From JBCCFC01 sp965213595 (lineage in GTDB: Bacteria > Chloroflexota > Anaerolineae > Caldilineales > Caldilineaceae), in contig CBDBZO010000006.1 of assembly GCA_965213595.1 (NCBI GenBank), positions 2,728,001 to 2,792,000 on the forward strand: a stretch of 64,000 bases of DNA, read 5' to 3'. The notes under the pieces were generated by a model. It saw nothing but the letters and a program-made list of their open reading frames with translations, searched no databases and was not told the origin of the DNA. Below are positions 19,310-28,500 of this stretch, in pieces. The position numbers and the translations under genes are program-made. Within the stretch, counting starts at the first letter, position 1. Each line of letters starts with the position of its first letter.

Positions 19310-22300
19310 CTACTCCGTGGGGCCTGCCCCGGACTCGAAGTAGTTGTTCTTCAACAGAGTAAAGTCCGTGTTGTTGACGAGGCCGTCGCCGCTAAAGTCG
19401 GCTGCGGGGTTACTCTGGAAGTAGCTGTTTTTCATCACGGTGAAGTCGGCGTTGTTCACAAGGTTGTCGTCGACGGCATCGCCCGCCGCCATCTCGCCAA
19501 AGTCGACACCGGCGCTTTCACCCGCGCTAAAGGCGACGCTTTGGACAACCTGCAGCGTATTGCTGGCCTTGACCGTCACCTGATAGGTGGCGGCGTCGAT
19601 GCCGCTGATGGTGAAGGCACCGCTGGCGTCGCTGCTGACGTTCTCGTAGCTCGCCACCAGCGCGTCCTGGTCGTCAAACAGTTTGACCGTGAGCGAGCCG
19701 CTGTGGTCGCTGCGGCCTTCGCGCGTGGCCGTACCGTTGAGCGTGGCCGTCTGCACGACATCGTTCACGGTTGTGGTCTCCGTCACGGAACTGTTGGCGC
19801 TGTCCGGATCGCTGGTGGCGCTGGTTAGGCTGGCTTCGCTGTTAATCGTGCCTACCTCATCCGCCGTGACCTGCACGGTGAACTGCGTGCTGGCTCCGCT
19901 TGCCAGCGTCCCCAGGCTGCACGGGAAGCCGCTGCATATCACGTCTGCCGAGCTGATGCGGACGTTACTCACCGCTGCCCCGCTGAAAACATCATCCAGC
20001 ACAACGTCAACGGCTTCTTCGGGGCCAGCGTTGTTGACCGTAATCGTGTAGGTGACATCGTCGCCCACGGTGACCGGATCGGGGTCGTCGCTCTTGCTCA
20101 CGCTCAGGTCGGCCAGACAATCCGGCGCGGCGGATGGCACGGGATCGCCCACGAAGGTGGTCGCTTGACCGTTGCCCGTCGAGTAGTAGAGCTTGCCGTC
20201 GATGTAGCCCGCAATGCCAGAGAAGCGCCTGGCAGGCATCTGCGTCAGCTGCGACCAGGAATCAATCGCCAGATCGTAAGCCTGTACGTTTTGCTCGCCA
20301 CTGGTGCTATGGTTTTGCTGACCACCAAGCACAAGAATGCGATCGCCCACCGCGAAGGACGAGCTGGAGTTGTGGTTGACGCCCACGGGCAGGTCCGCCT
20401 TTTGCGTCCAGCTGTCCGTCGCCGGATCGTAGGCGTGGACGCTATCTTGTGGGGTCAAATCTGCATCATGGTCAATTTGGCCACCAATGGCCCAGACCAA
20501 CCCGTTAAAAGGCGTCGCGCCGATGTGATTACGCGGGTTGGGCAAGGGCGCTGCCGTCTGCCAGCCAGCGGCCTGGTTGCTCAAATCGAGAATCCAGTGC
20601 TCTTCCGTATCCTGCGTGCGCTGGATATTGGTGCCGCCGAAGAAATGCAGCTTGCCGCTAAGATAAACGAGGCCACCGGCTGCACGCGGCACGGGCAGGC
20701 TGGGCAGGAAGGTGTAGCTGTTCGTGGTCGGATCGTAGTACCAAACATTTTTCGAGCCAAAGATTTGGCCGTTGCCGCTATTGCCTGCCGTGTACCCACC
20801 AGCAAAGTAGATCAGTTCGCCGTCGGTGGCGATACCGGTGTGCGTGGTACCGCCGCGCAGGTTGCCGGAGCCGTCATTCTTGGGCATACCCGGCATGGAT
20901 GCGATGGCCATCCACTCATTGATGGCCGGGTCGTAGACATAGGCGCGGTCAGTGGGCGTGCAGCAGGGCTTTTGCTTATCAAAGCCGCCGAAGGAGTAGA
21001 GCTTGCCGCCGACGACAATGCCCTGTGCTTCCGAATTGCCAATCGGCTGCGGCGCGGCCTGACTCCAGTTAATCTGGGTAAAGGCATCCTTGTTTTTACA
21101 GGCAAGCGTCAGCGGCTCGAGCTCGAACTCATCAAATACAAACGTCAGCGACGCGTTGGCCGCTGCGCGCCGGTGCGTGGTAAAGAGACCGGCGTAGCTC
21201 ACAGGTTGTGTGCTTCCATCGCCGTCGTGGTCCGCGCCCGCCGTCAAGGCAGACGGCACGGCCAGCGGACCGACCGCTGCCTCGGCGCTGCCGTTGGTGG
21301 CGAAGTAGGCCGTCACGCTTGAGCCATTCGAGTTTGGCACAATCTCCAGCGCCAACGTCACGCTGCTGATGCCGCTTTGGCTAAAGTTGGCAGAGTTGGC
21401 TTCTGTAAAGACCAACTCGCCACTTTCTTTGGTTTCAACAGCCAACTGCACCTTGGCGTTGCCGTTGCCCTGGTTAACATAAGCAACTTTGACGTAATTA
21501 TCTTCGTCTAAGCCAAACCATAGGCCCGCCTGCTGCGAATCTCCCTTGCCGGGAAAGGTCGGTGGATTGAGCAGCATCGTCTCGATGCGCACGGGGCTGC
21601 TGGCATTGAAACCAACACCCAACGCGTTAATCTGCGAGTTGGTCTCGCTGCTGGTCAAGCCCGCGCCGGAGGGCTGCGCGTATTGAATGCCCTTGTTGCT
21701 GGCAATGGTTAAAACATCGTTGGCCGCATCAACGGCGAAACTGCTCGGCTCGTAGCCCGGCACGGCCGGGTTGGAGACTGGGCCGTCCGCAGCCAGCCGC
21801 GCTGAGGGCGGATCGACCATTGTAAAGCCGGTGTCGACACTGTTGTTGTCCTTCAGCCCGCCTTCGCTGCCGTCAAAGGTCAGCGCGTAGGGCAGCACCA
21901 CGGGTACGTCCGCGCAGGGCAGGGTCGAGATGGGCGCACAGCCCACGGCGGCAGCCTGCACCGCGACCGTGGCATCCACTAGCGTGGGCGGAATCGTCGT
22001 GAAGGTATTAGTCGGCGGCACCAGGTCGATCACCGTGGCAGGATTTGCAGAGACTGCCTCAAACGCCACCGTCAGCATGTCAAACGTGTCGGTTCGAGCC
22101 GCGCCAAAGGTTCCCGCGGCAAATCGAATTTGGCCTGCCGCATTGTCAATCTCAGGGCCAAATAAGGTCTCATCCAATTCACCGGTGCTCGTCGCGCCGG
22201 TGGCCTCGAGCACGGCGGGATCAAATTCAAGAATAACGTCGGTTACGTCCACTTCCTGGCCGTTGGCCTGCACCTGCACCGCTGCCGTAAAGGTCACACC

Positions 22301-22456
22301 GACCTGGATGGATGCGGGCGCGTTGACCACAACGCTCGGCGCGTTTTGCAGCGTCGGCGCGGCCAGCAGCCTACCCGTCGACAGCAGGGCAGCCACAGCA
22401 ATCAGCAGCAGCCCAAGGCGTTGCACAGCGAAAACTTTTTTACTTTGTTCGTTCAT
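19310..22456 (-). CDS. Secreted protein: cohesin, LamG-like, kelch propeller, DUF11, dockerin
   Basis: 1048 residues from an ATG at 22456; a GTG 15 bases earlier is an alternative start. Signal peptide to about residue 35. Order: cohesin-like domain (VDVTDVILEFDPAVLEATG), a LamG-like region (CAPISTLPCADVPV) homologous to those in the two flanking proteins, a kelch propeller of about six blades (YSFGGFDKQKPCC, IYFAGGYTAGN), a DUF11-type repeat (DLSVSKSDDPDPVTVGDDV), a CNA-B-like fold, and a C-terminal dockerin with loops GDAVDDNLVNNADF and ADFSGDGLVNNTDF. The dockerin is of the KNxYF subtype shared with the 2964-residue neighbour. Probably a displayed propeller module anchored through cohesin-dockerin contacts (inference). 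Confidence 0.86.
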   Translation of the reverse strand: MNEQSKKVFAVQRLGLLLIAVAALLSTGRLLAAPTLQNAPSVVVNAPASIQVGVTFTAAVQVQANGQEVDVTDVILEFDPAVLEATGATSTGELDETLFGPEIDNAAGQIRFAAGTFGAARTDTFDMLTVAFEAVSANPATVIDLVPPTNTFTTIPPTLVDATVAVQAAAVGCAPISTLPCADVPVVLPYALTFDGSEGGLKDNNSVDTGFTMVDPPSARLAADGPVSNPAVPGYEPSSFAVDAANDVLTIASNKGIQYAQPSGAGLTSSETNSQINALGVGFNASSPVRIETMLLNPPTFPGKGDSQQAGLWFGLDEDNYVKVAYVNQGNGNAKVQLAVETKESGELVFTEANSANFSQSGISSVTLALEIVPNSNGSSVTAYFATNGSAEAAVGPLAVPSALTAGADHDGDGSTQPVSYAGLFTTHRRAAANASLTFVFDEFELEPLTLACKNKDAFTQINWSQAAPQPIGNSEAQGIVVGGKLYSFGGFDKQKPCCTPTDRAYVYDPAINEWMAIASMPGMPKNDGSGNLRGGTTHTGIATDGELIYFAGGYTAGNSGNGQIFGSKNVWYYDPTTNSYTFLPSLPVPRAAGGLVYLSGKLHFFGGTNIQRTQDTEEHWILDLSNQAAGWQTAAPLPNPRNHIGATPFNGLVWAIGGQIDHDADLTPQDSVHAYDPATDSWTQKADLPVGVNHNSSSSFAVGDRILVLGGQQNHSTSGEQNVQAYDLAIDSWSQLTQMPARRFSGIAGYIDGKLYYSTGNGQATTFVGDPVPSAAPDCLADLSVSKSDDPDPVTVGDDVTYTITVNNAGPEEAVDVVLDDVFSGAAVSNVRISSADVICSGFPCSLGTLASGASTQFTVQVTADEVGTINSEASLTSATSDPDSANSSVTETTTVNDVVQTATLNGTATREGRSDHSGSLTVKLFDDQDALVASYENVSSDASGAFTISGIDAATYQVTVKASNTLQVVQSVAFSAGESAGVDFGEMAAGDAVDDNLVNNADFTVMKNSYFQSNPAADFSGDGLVNNTDFTLLKNNYFESGAGPTE

Positions 22457-22529
22457 GTTTCTGCTTGGCACCTGCTAATTTATAAAAAATAATTTCAAAG
22501 AATGATTTCGTTTGATTACACAAAGTCGG

Positions 22530-22567
22530 GGCAAGGCGAGTGCTCCTTTCAAAGCGCCCGCCTTGCC
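22530..22567 (-). terminator. Hairpin after the sixth surface gene
   Basis: Arms GGCAAGGCG (22530-22538) and CGCCTTGCC (22559-22567) are perfect complements, 14 bases after the stop codon of the gene ending at 22581, with a 20-base loop. Confidence 0.55.
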
Positions 22568-22580
22568 GGTTAAGCTTGTC

Positions 22581-25500
22581 TTACTGCTGGGGATTCCACC
22601 CCGACTGGAAGTAGTTGTTCTTCATCAGTTGGAAGTCCCCGCCGTTGATCGAGCCGTCCCCGTTGAAGTCCGCATTGGGGCTGTTCGGATCAGAGACCGG
22701 CTGGAAGTAGTTGTTCTTCACAACCTGGAAGTCCGCGCCATTGACGGCGTTGTTGTCGTCGGCGTCGCCAGCTCGCATCTCGCCGAAGTTGACGGCAGCG
22801 GTGTCGCCCGCAGCGAAGGTCACGGATTGGCCGACCCGCAGCGTGTTAATGGCCTTGACGCCAACTTGGTACGTGCCCGGTGCGATGTCGCTGATGCTCC
22901 AAGCACCGCTGGCGTCGCTGGCCACGTCCTCGTAAGTTGTCACCAGCACGCCTTGGCTGTCGTACAGCTCGACCGTGAGCAGACCGCTGTGGTCGCTGCG
23001 GCCCTGGCGCGTGGCCGTGCCGTTGAGCGTGGCCGTCTGTACGCCTGCCGCTTGGTTGGTGAAGGTACAGGTCACATCCTCGCTGCCGGACAGGTCGATG
23101 GTGGCCGTCGCGCTGCCAACATCGCCGGTGGAGTCGCCGTCATTGCAGACGATGCCGGAGAGCACCCAATCGCTGGGCACGACTTCCGTCACGCTGTACG
23201 TGCCGGGACTCACGTTGGTGAAGACCTGCGCGTTGGGCCGCACCGCCGTGATCTCCACGTAGTTGAGCTTCGTATTGACCGCAGCGTCCGACGGGCGAAT
23301 TGTCAGCGCGCCGTCCGTCACGTCAACCACGACCGTTGCCTGCTGATACTCCTGGCTGGCGCTGGCCTGGAACGGCGCGGCGGGCGCGTTCGTGCCCTCG
23401 ATGCTGACCTGGTGCTGGCTGTCGTAGCCGTCTACGCTGCCGGGTTCATCGCCGAAGCTCACCTTCACCTCGTAGCGACCAGCGGGCAGCGCATGTGCCC
23501 AGTAGATTTCATCCGTGAAGCCGGTGGCACAGCAATCACCGCGCTGCATATGGATGATGGTATCCAGCTCCTGCGAGATGCCGCTGCGGTTGCGATCACG
23601 CGTGGCCGCCGCCGCGTCGATTGGCGTATCGTCTGCCACCTTGAACCAACCGTAGGTCTGGCCGTTGGGCCGCGGTCCATAAGCCGCGCCATTGTCCTTC
23701 TCGTAACCAGCTGGTACAGGGGCGCTGTCAAGCTGGAAGTTGTAGTTGAACTCCGCACCCGTCGAGCCGTCGTCCACCAGGGTGAACGGACCCAGATCGC
23801 CCGTGAAGTCGAACGTCTGCGCGCTTTCCGGCGACGCTTCCTTAATAATGGTGATCGTGCCCGGCAGGTTAGTCGGGTCGGCGACCTGCACGGTTACCGA
23901 CGCCTGGTCGCTGACGGTGCCGGGGTTGGTGCTGCTGCCCGGTACGACGACCAGCCCGGAGACCGAGGCGTCGACCGTGTTTTCCAGCGAGCCTTCCTGC
24001 TGCGGCTCAACGGTGATCGTCACCGCGTTGCTCGCCGCGGGGCCAACGTCAATCGTACAGCTCACCGTGCCGCCGCTTTCCGTACAGCCCTCGCTGGCGT
24101 CCACAAAGGTAGTGTTGGCGGGCAGCTCGTCCTCGATCAGCACCTCGTAGGCCGTGAAGAAGTCGCGGTTGTTGATGACCGTAGCCGTGTAGGTCAGCGA
24201 TTCACCCACGGAGGCCGGGTCATCGGACGCAGCGAGCGTCACGCTGATGTCGACCGGAATTTTATCGCGCCAGACGGTGTTGGGCGCGGGCGCAACGTTT
24301 GTCACATAGTAGACGTTGTCGTTGAAGTCGTAGTTGATGCCTGCGTAGTCCATCACCATGAGATAGGCGTTGGGAATCAGCTCGCCGTTCACGTCACGTG
24401 CGGGCCAGGCGCGGAAGTGGTGGCCTTCGTCGGTGGCCGTGGGCTGGGTGTTGAGATCCCAGTCGCTGCTTTCCGGATCGATCTTGAAGCCAAAGTACTG
24501 GTTGCTAGGCGTCACGGTGGACTGCCCAATGCCGCTGCCCTTGCGCGGCAGATAGGACTGACCGTCATCGCCGTTGTGCGTCAGCACGTTATTGGTGTTG
24601 CCATTGCTGATGTTCGGCTGAATCTTAAACGTCGCCACATTTGGGCAGCAGGAGTGGAAGGCCGCCAGCTGGCGGACGTACACGGGCTGCGTGCTGTCGG
24701 CGCGCGTCCAGAAGGGGGTGAGCACCTCTTCGCCGATGGCCTCGATCACGCCCTTGTTGTTGATCGGCTGACCTGGGTTGGCAATCGTCGTTTGGAAGCC
24801 AAAGGCCTCGACGATTTCGACCACGTTGGGCTCGTTACCGCCCTCGCGCTGCCGCTGCCACGTACCGCCCAGGCCAATGCTGGCCGCCGGCGTATCAGAG
24901 TCGCTCGATTCAACCTCAAGCTGCGCAAAGACGTTCTCGTTCTGCGTGTTGGTGGCGCGGCTGTAGATGAAGTTGATCACGACATCGTAGAAGCCACCCG
25001 GCTGCAGCACGATGGGATTGGCCAGCGTTTCCTCGCCGTTGGGCAGGGCAAAGGCCGGGTTACCCGACGCGCCGCTTGTGTTGCCGACGAAGTTGAAGCT
25101 AAAGATTTGCAGCTCCTCGTCGGGGCTGACGTTGGTTACGCGCAGCGTGGCCGTGTCGTGCTCGCCATAGTTCTCATCGGCGGCACTGCGATTGTTCTGG
25201 TGGCGGTTGAAGCCCATCCAGGAATCGAAATGCGCGCGGCCCGCTGGCGTGACGCCATTGGGGAACTGCCAGTCGCGGTTGGTCAGGGCAATGTCGCCGC
25301 TCGAAATGTCCACCACGTCAAACGAGACGGGCGTCGCGTTGCCAACGTTGCCTGCGCCGTCGGTGGCGCGTGCATCGACGGTGTAGCTGCCCTCGTCGCT
25401 AAAGGTCAGCGTACCCGTGTAGGGCTGGAAGGTCGTGCCGCCGTCGAGGCTGTACTCGGTGGAAGCCACGCCGGAGCCGCCCGTATCGCTGGCGTTGACC

Positions 25501-28500
25501 GCGACGGTCGCGCTGCCGAGATAGTCGCCGTCACCGTTCTGCGTGCCGCTCACGTCAATGCTGACCGTGGGCGCTTCTTCATCCGCTGCGGCAGGCGCAA
25601 CGCTGAAGTCGCTGAAGGCAAAGGTGAGCGAGCCGCTCGCGCGGCGGTTGGTCGTAAAGACGCCGCCGTAGCTGATGGGATTGGTCGCGCCCGCCTGGTC
25701 GTGATCGATACCAGCGAAGAACGAGGCCGGCAGGTTCACACTGTCGTTGCCATTTTGAGCAACCAGCGTCTCCGCGCCGCTGTTGGTGGCGTAGAAGGCC
25801 TGCGCCTCACCCGTGGCTGGGTCAATTTCCAGGGCAAGCGTCACGCTGTTGACGCCAGCCTGGCCGAAGTCACCGGTGTTCAGGTCAACGTCAGTCCCTT
25901 CGTAATCCAGTGTCCCGCTGGTATCCGTCTCCAGCAGCATCTGCACCTTGGCGTTGCCGCTGCCCGCATTGGCATAGACGACCTTGACATAGTTGTCTTC
26001 ATTCAGGCCAAAGTAAAGGCCCGCCTGCTGCGACTGATTGTTGGTCGGGAAGGTCGGCGGATTGACAACCGTCGTCTCAATGCGCAGCTTCTGCGACGAG
26101 GCGTCGAAGCCGACGCCCAGCGCATTAATCTGCGAGTTGGTATCCGTGCTAAAGGGGCTACCCTGGCTCTGCGGCTGGGCGTACTGGATGCCCATGGTGC
26201 TCGCAATGCTCAGCGTGCCCGCCGAGGTGTTGACTGTCAGCTTGCTCGGCTCATAGCCGGGTGCACTGTCGTTGAAGACCGGGTCGTCCGCAGCCAAGCG
26301 CACCGAGGGCGGATCTACCATGGTGAAGCCGGTGCCGATGCCGTTACCGCTGGCGAGGCCGCCCTGATCGCTCGTGAAATCGAGACTGTAGGGCAGCGTG
26401 ACCGGCACGTCATCGCATTCGAGCGTCGAGATCGGGTCGCAGATCGGCGTAGCGTTGGTGGCCGGCTCAACATTTGTCAGCACGAAGACGTAGTCCTGGT
26501 AATCGCCGTTGGACGCATCCTCGTAGCCCACAAGATAGGCGTTGGGCACGGGGTTGCCCGCGCGATCCTTCAGCGGGTAGATGCGCGTCGCGTGCGGGAT
26601 ACCGGTGTTGAGGTCATCCTGCGTGTAGCTGGTGCGGTTGAAGGTGTTGCTGTCGACGTAGAGGCCAAACGAATTGTTGCCCGGATCAAAGCTCGTGGCG
26701 CCGCCCGCCTGAATCTGCGGGAAGAGCGTCTGCTCCCACGACGTGTTGTTGCCGTTGCCGTCGGTGTCGATGACTGCGACCTGGCTCAGCGGCGGCGTCT
26801 GCGTGCCGTCCGGGATATAGTAGCCGTAGGGCAGCAGTTCATCGGGCGAATAGCGGGCAACAACCGTCATACCGACATCACCGGGGCCTGCCTTTTGGAA
26901 AAGCGAAGTCTCGGTTTCATCGCCGATGGGGAAGTTGTTCGTGTTCGAGGTCAGCGTGGCAAAGCCCGCGTCGATCCCGTAGCCGAGCGTGTTGAGCACC
27001 TGCTGCAGCGTAGGCTCCTTATTGCCCTGCAAACCGCTGGCGCTCAGGCCGTACAGATCGACTTCGACCGTCGGTGAATCGTTATCATCGCTGCTGATTT
27101 GGAGAACGGCGCTCAAATCCGCGGCACCCGAGCTGCCGCTGGGTGTGTCGCCCGGCGCAAACTGCGGGGTGAGCGTCAACTGCTCGCCCTGGTTGAGCGT
27201 CACGGGGAAGCTCGGCGGGCTGTTGAGCGTGAACGCGCCCGGGTTGGCCCCGGCAAAGGTCGCGCCGTTGATGGTCAACGGGTCGACCCCGGCGTTGGTA
27301 ATGGTCACCACACTGGGGCTGCTAACGGCGGCGGTCGTCGTATTCTTGACGCCGCTGTAGATCAGCTCCGCGGGCGAAGTGGCGATGTCGCCATTGACCT
27401 GCGCGGGCCGCACGTTGCGCAGAATGACCACAATGTCCTGGTAGTCAAAGCCGCTGGTGGTCTCTTCCGTGGCGACGACGTAGGCGTTGGGCACTACGCT
27501 GCCGCTCTCGTCCTTGAGTTCGTAGACGCGCACCTTGTGCTGTCGGCTGGCGTTGCTTTCCCAGGTGTTCAGGTTGTCCTGGCTGTAAACCAGGCGGTTG
27601 CTGAAGAAGGGCCAGCGCGAATAGATGCCAAAGCTGTCGCTACCCGGGTTGAAACTTGTCGTGCCGTTGAGCGGCGGCAGCAGACGCTGGCCGTTGCTCG
27701 CCGGGCTATTGGAAACCGTAAACAGTTCGTTCGGACTGGCGGAATCACCCGGTGTGTACCAACCAAAGGCCGTCACGGGGTTGTTTTGCGTGGGGCCGAA
27801 AACGGCCAGCAGGTCAATATCGACCGTGCCCGTGCCCACCTTTTGGAAGAGCTGGGCCGCAATCTCGTCGCCGAGCAGCGGTGCGGTGGCAGCATCGTCC
27901 GTCGCCCCCATCTTGTTGGTGCTGGGATCGTCGTCGCCCACGTTGACGGGAATGTCGAGCGTGTCCAGAATCCACTGCAGGGAGGGCTCGTTGGCGCCGC
28001 CCAGCCCCTGCTTGCCCAGCCCGTCCAGCTCCACGTCGACGAGCGGCGTGTCCACGTCGTCGCTGGCGATGCGCAGCGTGGCCTCCTTGGGCCCGTTGCT
28101 GCTGGGGTCGAAGGCGACGTCGATGTTGATGGAGCCGCCAGCAGGCACAACCGTGCCGTCGGCCGGATCGTTGACGAGCACAAACTGGCCCGCGTCCATC
28201 CCAATCAGGCTTACCTCGCTGAGCGTCAGGTCGCCGTTGCCGTTGTTGCGAACGGTGACCTGTTGCGTGGCGCTCTGGCCCGCGCTGGTGACCTGGTCAA
28301 AGACGAGGCCAGTCGGGTCGACGGCGATGTCGGGCTGGTCGTTGGCGCGATCCGTGGGGCGCAGCAGATAGAGCTTCTGGTTGCTGCCGCCGCGGTCATA
28401 TTGAGCGAGGTAGAGATCGCCGGTGGACGGGTTTTGCCCGATTTCCAGCGGATCGTTGAAGGGCTCGCCCGGCGCATTGCCAAAGCCCTCCACATCCGCG

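Noticed and set aside
22512..27077. 1521-codon plus-strand open frame
   Set aside because: It is the exact antisense of the large surface gene, starts with no ribosome binding site, and its translation is low-quality Arg/Val-rich sequence without domains; a shadow of codon bias.
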